64,000 bases of DNA from Nitrospinaceae bacterium (GTDB lineage Bacteria; Nitrospinota; Nitrospinia; Nitrospinales; Nitrospinaceae), in the NCBI GenBank assembly GCA_028278405.1, contig JANQEK010000034.1:1-64000 (forward strand). Reading direction: 5' to 3'. The position numbers were made by a program, and so were the translations under genes. The notes beneath the pieces were generated by a model, which did not search any database, was not told where the DNA came from, and worked only from the letters and a program-made list of their open reading frames with translations. This document shows, in pieces, positions 24,977-32,987 of this stretch; within the stretch, counting starts at the first letter, position 1, and each line of letters opens with the position of its first letter.

Positions 24977-25279
24977 TGAGGGTATCAGGGAAAAGGTGAA
25001 TGGGAAACGCCGGGACAGAAAACCCCCAGCCCCCAAAGGTGGCCAATACTCTCGCTCCCGAATGACCCGGAACCGCCAATTCCTGTTGGAGACGGGTTCG
25101 CTTTAGACCAATTTATAAATTAAAATCGGCTCAAAATCCAATATTTTCCCTTAAATGAAAAAAAGAGTCTTTTTAGCATAAAAATGGGGAAAAACCAAAC
25201 TTCTTGAGCAAGATGTTGGGATTTTTACTCGGGAGGGGGTCAGATCGAATGGGGTCGAAAGGGTGGAGCAATAAGAGGG
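24977..25279. other. Intergenic stretch without recognisable gene
   Basis: About 300 bases, AT-rich in the middle, between the RDD gene start and the 3' end of the acidic zinc-ribbon gene. I see no open frame, RNA gene or convincing hairpin with a T-run here; a promoter for the RDD gene is expected but not identified. Confidence 0.5.
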
Positions 25280-26395
25280 TTACTGCTTCAAATTCTCATC
25301 TTCGGAGTCTTCAGGGGTCTCCATTTCGAGCCCTTCGAGATCCATAAAAGGCTCTTCCGCGCTACCGGTTTCTGCTTCGGGTTCTTCCACATAGGTGACT
25401 TCTTCCGGCTCATCCAAATCTACGCTATCGAGGTCGAATTCTATTCCACTGTCATCGTCCACATCGCCGTATTCATCTTCGGTGGGCTCTATCAATTCAG
25501 GTTCTTCGGAAAGCTCTAAATCCTCAGGAAGGCCTAAGGAAGGTTCTTCCTCAACGGCGTTCATTTCATCCGTATCAGCAGTAACCTCTTCGGGAAGGTC
25601 CGCGGTAAGCTCCTCGGGAAGGTCCGCGGTAAGCTCCTCGGGAAGGTCCATGGAGGGCTCGTCCGAAAGCTCAAGAGAGGGCTGATCATCGCCAATTTCC
25701 AATTCCGGTTCCTCAGAAACCTCCAAAGAAGGCTCTTCGTCAGCCAGCTCCAATTCCGGTTCCAGGGATATCTCAGGTTCAGCGTCAATTTCTGGTTCCG
25801 GGGCCGCATCCAGGGTGATTTCATCAGTGGGGGCTTCCGATGTCTCTTCGGCAGGAGTTTCGTCGAATCCAAAACCCAGACCTTCGACTTCATCAAAACC
25901 GCCCGTGAAATCCATTTCCGTTGAGCTTCCTGCATCGAGCTCCGGAGCCTCCTCGGTCGCGACCGGTTCATCGGCTTGAATATCCTCGCTGAGATTCAAT
26001 TCAAAATCATCGGGTCCGACATCATCCCGGGAAGGCATGTCATCCATGGCTGAGGTATCGAATTCAAAATCATCGGCGCTCACGGGTTCAGAAACGGGGC
26101 CCACTCCAAAACCTTCGGCCTCCGCGTCGCTCAAGTCGAGAACGTTTTCATCCACACCGTATTCGGCTCCGCCAGTATCAAAATCGTCGGTGAACTGATA
26201 ATCATCACCGGCGACCGATCCGGCCATTCCCATGCCTCCAGGAATTCCGCCCTCACCGGGAGCCATCTCGAAGATCGTGAACAGGTTTTCCTGCCCCACA
26301 TCAAACGAGGACTGAGCCGGCACATAAGGCGCGCCGCAACAGCTGCATTTCTTGGAAGGTTGGAAGAATATGTAACCACAATTATCGCACTGCAT
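25280..26395 (-). CDS. Acidic zinc-ribbon protein with repeat-rich body
   Basis: About 371 residues. The first 25 residues form a zinc ribbon (CDNCGYIF and CSCCGAPY). The remaining 340 residues are extremely rich in Glu, Asp and Pro, with loose repeats of the form (S/P)LE(L/V)SEEPELE and an exact PEELTADL run; probably disordered. No transmembrane segment. A near-consensus -35/-10 pair abuts the ATG and there is no Shine-Dalgarno, so translation may be leaderless. Zinc-ribbon plus long acidic tail is seen in various proteins linked to membranes or chaperoning; I assign no function. Confidence 0.8.
   Translation of the reverse strand: MQCDNCGYIFFQPSKKCSCCGAPYVPAQSSFDVGQENLFTIFEMAPGEGGIPGGMGMAGSVAGDDYQFTDDFDTGGAEYGVDENVLDLSDAEAEGFGVGPVSEPVSADDFEFDTSAMDDMPSRDDVGPDDFELNLSEDIQADEPVATEEAPELDAGSSTEMDFTGGFDEVEGLGFGFDETPAEETSEAPTDEITLDAAPEPEIDAEPEISLEPELELADEEPSLEVSEEPELEIGDDQPSLELSDEPSMDLPEELTADLPEELTADLPEEVTADTDEMNAVEEEPSLGLPEDLELSEEPELIEPTEDEYGDVDDDSGIEFDLDSVDLDEPEEVTYVEEPEAETGSAEEPFMDLEGLEMETPEDSEDENLKQ
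25578..25652. repeat. Three tandem 24-bp repeats inside a coding region
   Basis: Consecutive near-identical 24-base units with the core GTAAGCTCCTCGGGAAGGTC encode three copies of LPEE(L/V)TAD. The two downstream copies are nearly identical at DNA level, so unit number may vary between strains. Confidence 0.8.
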
Positions 26396-26401
26396 ATTCA
26401 A

Positions 26402-26430
26402 AGAATAGGGGATGGGGAAAATAACGTCAA
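26402..26430 (-). promoter_or_regulatory. Sigma70-type promoter adjoining a start codon
   Basis: On the minus strand TTGACG and TATTCT are 17 bases apart; the ATG at 26395 begins six bases after the -10 hexamer, where transcription would start. This is the geometry of a leaderless mRNA. Confidence 0.55.
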
Positions 26431-26540
26431 GAAAAATAATACATTAGCCCGATTAGCGGGAATGAGTTCCTCGAGGGGGTCGGGATTCATGAAGAGCGGG
26501 CAACAGGACGGTTTTTGGGCCGGATTCCAATATGTTTCTT

Positions 26541-27743
26541 TTATTTCATCAGGGTCTCTATTTTTTGACGTACATATTCGGCGAAAGGGAAAGCGCAGGT
26601 GAAGGCAGGTGAGACCGCATTCAATATATGCATTGAATAATCGTCGTTTTCCATAACAAAATCCATTTCAAGCTTTTTTCCCCTGAGGTCCAACAACTGT
26701 GCCCGGATTCCTGCCGGACCCCATTTAGTGAACTGGTTTTTGCGGACGCCCCGGAGCAGTTTAGACGCGAGGGATACCAAATGACTTCGCGAATACTTTT
26801 GGATTTCTTCCCAAGCAAGGCGTTTGAAGTCGAAATCGGAGGAAAAAAGCAATCCTGCCTGCCTGAAAAGAATTTCCATTAGTTCGGAAGCATTAAAGTT
26901 ATCGGTTCCCTTGTACTGCTCTCGCCAGAAGGCAGGAGCGGCTGTCGGCCCGATCTTGATGGCTCCCTTTGCCGTGATTGTGAAATGAACGCCCAGGAAG
27001 GGATTACGCAGATCTGGAACCGGGTAGATGTGGGTTCGGAGAGACTTGGGCGGTTCGTTCGAGTAAAGATACAGCCCTTTGAACGGCAGGACGCGGTAAT
27101 GTTTGGAAAACCCGAAGTCGCGCCCGATGGCATCAGCATACAACCCGGCGCAATTGATGATGTACCGCGCCTTATATTCCCCCGCCGTGGTGAGAATACC
27201 CCCTGAGGTCCGTTTCAGGTAACGCACTCCCAAACGAACAGTCACTCCTTGGGTTTGGACATCCTCCTGAAGGCAAGTCATGACTTCTTCGGGGTCCACC
27301 GACGAGGTGGTGGGGGAGAAGAGGGCGCGCTTACAGGTTTTGACACGAGGCTCTATCGATTCCGCTTCCTTTTGATCGATAGCCCGTAGATCGACGCCGT
27401 TTTTCATGGCCCGCTTCATCAATTCATCCAGCACCGGCAACTCGCTTTCGTTTTGAGCCACTACAAGTTTGCCGCATTTGTTGATCTTGAGGCCGTGGGA
27501 TTCACAGTATTCAGTGAGCGCCCGATTGCCGTCGCGGGTGAAACGGGCTTTCAGGCTGTCAGCTGTATAGTAAAACCCCGCGTGCAGGACGCCGCTGTTG
27601 CGGCCGCTGGCATGCGCGCCGCAGTGATCTTCTTTCTCGATCAGGATTACTTTCGATCCATGAAAACTTCTGTGGAGTTCACGGGCGATACTCAGTCCCA
27701 ATATTCCCCCGCCAATTACCAGAAAGTCCGATTGAAGGGTCAT
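26541..27743 (-). CDS. lhgO: L-2-hydroxyglutarate oxidase (LhgO-like FAD oxidoreductase)
   Basis: About 400 residues from MTLQSDF, with AAGGAAC upstream. An FAD-binding DAO fold: DFLVIGGGILGLSIAREL is the dinucleotide motif, IEKEDHCGAHASGRNSGVLHAGFYY is characteristic of L-2-hydroxyglutarate dehydrogenases/oxidases, and INCAGLYADAIG is the second FAD motif. The enzyme oxidises L-2-hydroxyglutarate, a toxic side product, to 2-oxoglutarate, passing electrons to oxygen or quinone at the inner membrane. It is divergent from the dGTPase gene; no operon partner is evident. Confidence 0.92.
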   Translation of the reverse strand: MTLQSDFLVIGGGILGLSIARELHRSFHGSKVILIEKEDHCGAHASGRNSGVLHAGFYYTADSLKARFTRDGNRALTEYCESHGLKINKCGKLVVAQNESELPVLDELMKRAMKNGVDLRAIDQKEAESIEPRVKTCKRALFSPTTSSVDPEEVMTCLQEDVQTQGVTVRLGVRYLKRTSGGILTTAGEYKARYIINCAGLYADAIGRDFGFSKHYRVLPFKGLYLYSNEPPKSLRTHIYPVPDLRNPFLGVHFTITAKGAIKIGPTAAPAFWREQYKGTDNFNASELMEILFRQAGLLFSSDFDFKRLAWEEIQKYSRSHLVSLASKLLRGVRKNQFTKWGPAGIRAQLLDLRGKKLEMDFVMENDDYSMHILNAVSPAFTCAFPFAEYVRQKIETLMK

Positions 27744-27936
27744 AAGTTCCTTAAATAGACGGTTTTCATTCGTTGGTGGATTGAGGATGCCCTGGGGGGC
27801 GATGCTTAACTTAACAAAATCTGGAATCAGTTGCCAGGGTGCGGTGATGGACATTGAATATCGTCTCGAATTCGATACAATGCCCGTAGGTCCATATCTA
27901 ATATCTGAAAACAGTTGTTTCCGGAATGGAAGAACA

Positions 27937-29085
27937 GTGATTAAACGTCAGGACATCGAAAATCTCGAAAATGAATATCTGGCTCCGTTTGCCGTCAAAA
28001 GCGGGGAAAGCTGGGGTCGCGCGTACAACGAGGAGGAGCATCCCTACCGCACCCGGTTTCAGCGCGACCGCGACCGTATTTTACATACCTCGGCCTTCCG
28101 CAAATTGGAATACAAAACCCAGGTGTTTGTGTATCACGAAGGTGATTACTACCGGACACGGTTGACCCATTCGCTGGAGGTAGCACAAATCACTCGTTCT
28201 ATCTGCAAGTCTCTACAGTTGAACGAGGACCTGGCGGAAGCGATTGCCCTGGCGCACGATCTGGGGCACCCTCCGTTTGGGCACACCGGACAGGACGTGT
28301 TGAATCAGTTGATGAAAGACCATGGCGGGTTCGAGCATAACAAGCAGAGTTTGCGTATCGTTAAGATTCTTGAAAAACGCTATCTGGAGTTCGACGGATT
28401 AAACCTGACCTGGGAAGTGCAGGAAGGAATCAGTAAACATTCCAAGGATACCGAGAATCCGCTTTTGAATGAGACCGGACACCGCTACCCTTCGCTGGAG
28501 GGACAGGTGGCGGACTTCGCAGACGGCATCGCCTACAACGCGCATGATTTGGACGACGGCATCACATCCAACCTGATTGACGCCGAACAATTGCGTGAAG
28601 TGGCGCTGTGGCAGGAAAACGAAAAACGGCTGGAACAGAAATACTCGAATCTCGATTTTGAACTCAAGAAGTACCAGATTGTCCGGAGAATTATCAATGA
28701 CCTCATAACCGATTTCCGGAAAACCACACAAGAGAATATCGAACAATACGGCATTGGTTCGGTGAGTGATGTCCGCTCCTGTCAAAAACGAGTCGCTGGA
28801 TTCAGCAAAGAAGTTGCCGAAAAGAACACCGAATTAAAAAAGTTCCTGCATAAGAATATGTACAATCATCGCCGGGTGAAGCATATGGAGTTCAAAGCCG
28901 AACTGTACCTGACGAAACTGTTCGATGCCTACACCCGAATTCCCGGGCTCCTGCCGGAAAGCGCTCTGGTTAATGAGCATCAGGGGTCCCTGCCGCGCCG
29001 AATTTGCGATTACATTTCCGGTATGACCGATCGCTCCTCGGTCGATGCCTACCGCAAGCTCTATAGCCCCGATGAGAAGGATTGA
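27937..29085 (+). CDS. dgt: dGTPase-like HD-domain triphosphohydrolase
   Basis: About 382 residues from GTG 27937, preceded by GGAAGAACA; earlier in-frame starts exist at 27781 and 27847, but homologous starts align with ENEYLAPFAVKSGESWGR. The N-terminal RTRFQRDRDRILHTSAFRKLEYKTQVF and the HD signature LTHSLEVAQ...ALAHDLGHPPFGHTG define the deoxyguanosinetriphosphate triphosphohydrolase family (type 2, without the N-terminal part of E. coli Dgt). It hydrolyses dGTP (and often other dNTPs) to the nucleoside and triphosphate, controlling dNTP pools. No obvious operon partner. Confidence 0.92.
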   Translation: MIKRQDIENLENEYLAPFAVKSGESWGRAYNEEEHPYRTRFQRDRDRILHTSAFRKLEYKTQVFVYHEGDYYRTRLTHSLEVAQITRSICKSLQLNEDLAEAIALAHDLGHPPFGHTGQDVLNQLMKDHGGFEHNKQSLRIVKILEKRYLEFDGLNLTWEVQEGISKHSKDTENPLLNETGHRYPSLEGQVADFADGIAYNAHDLDDGITSNLIDAEQLREVALWQENEKRLEQKYSNLDFELKKYQIVRRIINDLITDFRKTTQENIEQYGIGSVSDVRSCQKRVAGFSKEVAEKNTELKKFLHKNMYNHRRVKHMEFKAELYLTKLFDAYTRIPGLLPESALVNEHQGSLPRRICDYISGMTDRSSVDAYRKLYSPDEKD

Positions 29086-29114
29086 GCGGCTGGTATTCAT
29101 TTAAGAAATCGTCC

Positions 29115-29150
29115 GGGCTTCTTCCTTGTGCCGAAGAAGTAATTCCCCTT
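29115..29150 (+). terminator. Possible hairpin after the dGTPase gene
   Basis: CTTCTTC and GAAGAAG arms with an 8-base loop lie about 30-50 bases past the stop; the following TAATTCCCCTT is not a true T-run, so the call is weak. Confidence 0.35.
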
Positions 29151-29242
29151 ATACTGACAGTAATCACAGATTGAAGGCTTAACAGACTAGATGGGTTTTG
29201 TCCGTAAGAGACAGCCCAAATTTCATCCCTGCAGGAGGATCC

Positions 29243-29557
29243 ATGTTGATCACAAACATTGAAATGATTCCCGGAAGGAAGATTGTCAGACATCACGGTC
29301 TGGTTTCCGGAAGTACCGTGCGAGCCAAGCATGTCGGACGCGACATCATGGCTGGGTTAAAGAATATCTTTGGTGGAGAATTGAAAGGTTATACCGAGTT
29401 GTTATCCGAGTCACGCAAAGAGGCGTTGAACCGAATGAGAGAGCAGGCCAAGCAAATGGGAGCCAACGCAATAGTGAATGTCCGGTTTTCCACCTCTTCC
29501 GTGGCGGCGGGTGCGGCGGAGTTGTATGTTTATGGGACCGCTGTAACCGTCCAATAA
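29243..29557 (+). CDS. YbjQ/UPF0145 family protein
   Basis: 104 residues from an ATG with CAGGAGGATCC upstream. The whole length is a YbjQ (DUF74) domain: ITNIEMIPGRKIVRHHGLVSGSTVRAKHVGRDI, KGYTELLSESRKEALNRM, MGANAIVNVRF and YGTAVTV. The family forms homopentamers and has been suggested to bind metals; its role is not established. A second, membrane-anchored YbjQ-like protein and an M48 protease follow in the same operon (10- and 11-base gaps). Confidence 0.9.
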   Translation: MLITNIEMIPGRKIVRHHGLVSGSTVRAKHVGRDIMAGLKNIFGGELKGYTELLSESRKEALNRMREQAKQMGANAIVNVRFSTSSVAAGAAELYVYGTAVTVQ

Positions 29558-29567
29558 GGGAGGCATC

Positions 29568-30011
29568 ATGGATTTTATAATCTTTCTGACGTTGCTGTTG
29601 CTGGGTTATGGATTCGGCACCTGGGCGGAAAGCCGTCACTACAAGTCTATTGAGAAACGGGAAATTCAATACCAGAAACTTCCCACCATTGCGCTTAAAC
29701 ATCCTCTGCCTCAAAAAGGAAAAGTGGTGAAAGTCAAACTGGCTTCCGGGAATGTGGTGATATCCGTCGACTATTTCAAACGGTTCCTGGCCGCCTTGCG
29801 TAACATTTTCGGGGGTCGGGTCAGTGCTTACGAAACCCTGGTCGACCGGGCCCGACGGGAAGCCACACTGCGCATGAAGGAATCCTGTCCCGGTGCAACG
29901 CAAATCATCAATGTCCGGTTGGAAACTGCTTCGATATCCAAAAATTCCAAAAAGGGAAGTGTCGGAAGTATTGAAGTGTTTGCTTATGGTACGGCCATCA
30001 CCTACAGATAA
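29568..30011 (+). CDS. Membrane-anchored YbjQ-like protein
   Basis: 147 residues. An N-terminal transmembrane helix (IIFLTLLLLGYGFG) is followed by a 35-residue charged linker and a divergent YbjQ domain (FLAALRNIFGGRVSAYETLVDRARREATLRMKE, ATQIINVRLETAS, VEVFAYGTAITY). It repeats the architecture of the preceding gene with an anchor added, so a duplication followed by specialisation is likely. The start has AAGGGAGGC upstream. It probably partners the soluble copy. Confidence 0.85.
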   Translation: MDFIIFLTLLLLGYGFGTWAESRHYKSIEKREIQYQKLPTIALKHPLPQKGKVVKVKLASGNVVISVDYFKRFLAALRNIFGGRVSAYETLVDRARREATLRMKESCPGATQIINVRLETASISKNSKKGSVGSIEVFAYGTAITYR

Positions 30012-30022
30012 CGTCACGCGTT

Positions 30023-30835
30023 ATGGAATATTCAGGAAAATTGCCTACCTCGAATGTCAACGTCAGCAAACGAACGCCTCTCCAGGAGCTCCTGATTCTT
30101 TTAGGCGGTGTTCTGGGTATCTGTCTTATTTTTTATCTGTGTCTGGGTTGGGCGGTGGATTATTCCATTCAGCACATCTCCCCGGAAGAGGAAAATGAAC
30201 TATATGCCCTGATGAAACTTCCCGCCGGCGAAGAAGAAAAAGCCGCAGGCCGGACTTTGGCTGTGCAGACCTTGTTGAAGGAACTGCAAAAGTGTGCCCC
30301 ATTGCCCTACCAGGTCAGTATCAATGTTTCTGACAGCAAGCAAGTGAATGCAGTAGCATTTCCAGGCGGGCATATTCTCGTTTTTTCAGGGTTATTGGAT
30401 CAGGTAAGCTCGGAAAATGAACTGGTTTTTGTTCTGGGACATGAATTGGGACATTTCAAACACCGGGATCATTTAAGGAGTTTAGGGCGTGGGTTGGTGC
30501 TTTGGGTGATCTCATTGTTCTTGCTGGGGCCCGACAATGATGTCGGCGATTTTTTATTCAGTGCCCTTGGCGTGGCGAATCGGACGCATTCCCGCCAACA
30601 AGAGTCGGCAGCGGATGAATACGCTTTGGAGGTATTGAATTGCCATTACGGCCATGTGGGAGGGTCTACGAAATTTTTTGAACATCTCAGAGACAACAAT
30701 CAAACCCCCGAAATCCTGAAATACTATTCCACTCACCCCAGCGACCAGAAAAGAATCGACGATTTGAATGCTCTGGCAATAAAAAAGAACTATAAAGTGG
30801 CTTCGGTGAAGCCTTGGGTGGTTGCTGCAAATTAG
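30023..30835 (+). CDS. M48-family membrane metalloprotease
   Basis: 270 residues. One strong TM segment near residues 30-50 (LLILLGGVLGICLIFYLCLGWAV). The catalytic zinc motif HELGH lies in LVFVLGHELGHFKHRDH, and the third ligand is in QQESAADEYALEVL; this is the HtpX/Oma1-like M48 pattern. A second hydrophobic stretch follows the HELGH helix. The substrate is unknown. It is the third gene of the YbjQ-YbjQ-M48 unit; the gap of 11 bases suggests cotranscription and a joint role in membrane quality control (inference). Confidence 0.88.
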   Translation: MEYSGKLPTSNVNVSKRTPLQELLILLGGVLGICLIFYLCLGWAVDYSIQHISPEEENELYALMKLPAGEEEKAAGRTLAVQTLLKELQKCAPLPYQVSINVSDSKQVNAVAFPGGHILVFSGLLDQVSSENELVFVLGHELGHFKHRDHLRSLGRGLVLWVISLFLLGPDNDVGDFLFSALGVANRTHSRQQESAADEYALEVLNCHYGHVGGSTKFFEHLRDNNQTPEILKYYSTHPSDQKRIDDLNALAIKKNYKVASVKPWVVAAN

Positions 30836-30840
30836 CCCAC

Positions 30841-30872
30841 GAAAAAACGGGCCACCCGGATCGATGGCCCGT
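30841..30872 (-). terminator. Rho-independent terminator on the minus strand
   Basis: Read on the minus strand, ACGGGCCA/TGGCCCGT with a 10-base loop leads into TTTTTTC. It lies 34 bases after the stop of the small membrane ORF and supports that this ORF is transcribed. Confidence 0.8.
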
Positions 30873-30905
30873 CCTGAAATTCTGGTAAAGAAAAGGTGTC
30901 GCTCG

Positions 30906-31010
30906 CTATTCCATATTTTTGCCCAGAAAAAACATAAATCCCCCCGCCGCTAAAACGGCCAGGGCTCCCAGTAAAAACCCTCCACTAGTTCCAATTTCCA
31001 GCCATTCCAT
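30906..31010 (-). CDS. 34-residue single-span membrane protein
   Basis: The ATG follows CGGAGGTGCGCAT, an excellent ribosome binding site. The product MEWLEIGTSGG... has one hydrophobic helix of about 20 residues (FLLGALAVLAAGGFMFFLG) and a short polar tail ending KNME. A terminator follows on the same strand. Small hydrophobic proteins of this size are often subunits or regulators of membrane complexes; its partner is not evident. It is easily missed because of its length and because both flanking genes are on the other strand. Confidence 0.65.
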   Translation of the reverse strand: MEWLEIGTSGGFLLGALAVLAAGGFMFFLGKNME

Positions 31011-31224
31011 ATGCGCACCTCCGTGATGGAACCGATGATTTTTGAGGCCTCAGGCTCCCTGGGGGACCCGGCCTTACCCTCCAAATATGGGAACCCGGCG
31101 GGAATCTGTCAAGTTTTCATGCAATACATTGAAAATAAAGAATTTAATTGATCAAAAGAGGCAGCTTTTGTCGGGTTGCCGGATGCATTACAATACCGAG
31201 CAGGTTTGTTTTGGAGGGAACAGG

Positions 31225-32289
31225 ATGAAGCCATTTTGGCTGGCCGCACTCGTATTGGTCGCTTGGGTTTTAAATCCATCATGGGTTCCGGCGCAGTCTG
31301 CGGAGGACTGGTATCGCCAGGGATTTGAACATTCCTTGAAAGGCAGGACCCAGCCGGCGATTCAGGCCTATCGAAAGGCGTTGGACCTTCGCCCGGACTG
31401 GGCGGAGGCGCATCATGCGTTGGGCGCTTTATTGTTCCGTTCCGGGCGAGGTCCCCAAGCCATTGCGCAATTTCGAATGGCGGAGCGCGATTACGCCCGG
31501 CGAAAAGATGCGCAAGCCGTCACCAATCTCGGCATCGTTCGCCGAAACCTGCAGCAGGCGTACCGCGAGCTTGGTCTCAATCCGAAAGATTTTGAGCAGA
31601 TCGAATCGATTGCCGGATCTCCCGCCGCTCCCCAATGGCAATCCACCGGTACCGGTTTCCTGGCGGGAGATTCGGGAATTGCGCTGACTTCTTATCATGC
31701 TGTGAAGGATGCAAAAAAGATTCGCGTGCGATTGGCGGACCGTTCTCTGGTGCCGGCGCGTTTACTCCGTTCGTTTATTGTTTATGATGTGGCAGTCCTG
31801 GAATTGCAAACACCCCGGGTGTTTTCTTATAAACCGCTGTTTCTGGGAAACCCTTCAGGGATGAAACGGGGTGATCCCGTGTTTGCTCTGACAAACCCAG
31901 GCGCGAATCCCGGATCATCCGGTTTCAAAAGGGGTGACCTGCTGGCCCTGAACGCTCTTGAAAGCAACAAAATAATTCTTCACGTCGGGTTCTCCGCTGA
32001 TCCACAGGAAAGCGGCAGCCCTTTGTTTAACCGTAAAGGTGAAGTAGTGGGAATGCTGCTAACCCGGAAGGATATTCAAAAAATTTTCCGGCGTATGAAA
32101 CCGGTCCCGGCGGATACCAGTTTTGCCATCAAATCATCCTATCTCAAACAAACCTTGCAGAAGGTTTCCAGAGTGGGTAACAAAACAGATGTCTCACCTT
32201 CCGGGGATTCTTTTCCCGCATTGGCAGGAACCCTCCGGCGTGGATACGTCACAGTTGAGATCTCCCGTTCATCAAAAACCCATGAATGA
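31225..32289 (+). CDS. Secreted TPR-trypsin-like serine protease
   Basis: 354 residues from an ATG preceded by GGAGGGAACAGG. Signal peptide (LAALVLVAWVLNPSWVPAQS), then two TPR units (about 30-105; AIQAYRKALDLRPDWAEAHHALGAL), then a trypsin-fold protease domain without PDZ. The triad is readable as His158 (SYHAVK), Asp188 (VYDVAVLEL) and Ser263 (QESGSPLF). This resembles DegP/HtrA-like catalytic domains placed behind a TPR module in the periplasm. Its stop overlaps the start of the next gene by eight bases. Confidence 0.85.
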   Translation: MKPFWLAALVLVAWVLNPSWVPAQSAEDWYRQGFEHSLKGRTQPAIQAYRKALDLRPDWAEAHHALGALLFRSGRGPQAIAQFRMAERDYARRKDAQAVTNLGIVRRNLQQAYRELGLNPKDFEQIESIAGSPAAPQWQSTGTGFLAGDSGIALTSYHAVKDAKKIRVRLADRSLVPARLLRSFIVYDVAVLELQTPRVFSYKPLFLGNPSGMKRGDPVFALTNPGANPGSSGFKRGDLLALNALESNKIILHVGFSADPQESGSPLFNRKGEVVGMLLTRKDIQKIFRRMKPVPADTSFAIKSSYLKQTLQKVSRVGNKTDVSPSGDSFPALAGTLRRGYVTVEISRSSKTHE

Positions 32290-32959
32290 TCCTAATCGAA
32301 AATCTTCCGACATTTTTTCGGTCCGTAGACTGCCATGTCTTTTGGTAGGCGTGTGCCTGATGCTGTGGAGTGCTCCGGTATGGGGTTCCGAGATAGTTTT
32401 GCAATTATCCACTGACGAGGAGTACCCAGGTGTACTTTCATTGAAGAAAGGGAGCAGTAAGATACAACGCCTTTGTTTTGTCGGTGTTCAGGGGAAAGGG
32501 CAGATCGACCGGGCGTTCATCAGGAAGTTGTCCGGGTTGGAGATTCCGGTGGGAAATTATAAAGTAACGGGTCCTTTGCCTCGTGAAGGCTGGCCGGCAG
32601 GAATTTTTCTCAAAAATGGGGCGCTCCGATTTTTACCGGTTTCAACAGAAGGCCAGAAGAAGATGCAGGCCATGAGAAGAAAAGGGTTGGCGATCCACGG
32701 CAGGGATTTTTATCCCGTTGTGATGCCCCTCACACAAAAAAAAGAGTTGATTGGATTCTATAGTGACATGTTATTTGAACGGTTGACTGAGAACTGGGGA
32801 GCGCTTCGAATCACCAATTGGGATATGGACCGGTTGTACGATTTCTGGTCCCGTAATACCGTTTCACCAGATGAATGGCAGGTGCATGTCAGGTCTATCA
32901 GTAAGGACACCATCCGAAAACTATGTAAACCCCCTGTCGTCAAACGCAAGCCCGATTGA
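32282..32959 (+). CDS. Degenerate L,D-transpeptidase (YkuD)-like secreted protein
   Basis: 225 residues with a signal peptide ending at VWGS. The C-terminal half follows the YkuD order: IHGRDF (His139), a polar stretch, then WGALRITNWDMDRL where active enzymes have S-x-GC(I/V)R. Ala174 replaces the catalytic cysteine, so the protein would not be an active L,D-transpeptidase. It starts inside the stop of the TPR-protease gene with no good ribosome binding site, pointing to translational coupling. A cell-wall-binding or regulatory partner of the protease is a reasonable guess. Confidence 0.6.
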   Translation: MNDPNRKSSDIFSVRRLPCLLVGVCLMLWSAPVWGSEIVLQLSTDEEYPGVLSLKKGSSKIQRLCFVGVQGKGQIDRAFIRKLSGLEIPVGNYKVTGPLPREGWPAGIFLKNGALRFLPVSTEGQKKMQAMRRKGLAIHGRDFYPVVMPLTQKKELIGFYSDMLFERLTENWGALRITNWDMDRLYDFWSRNTVSPDEWQVHVRSISKDTIRKLCKPPVVKRKPD

Positions 32960-32987
32960 CACACCCTACGCTTGTCGAAGCATGACA

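Noticed and set aside
25578-25652. CRISPR-like array
   Set aside because: The 24-bp units are directly adjacent without spacers and in frame with the protein repeats, so they are coding repeats.
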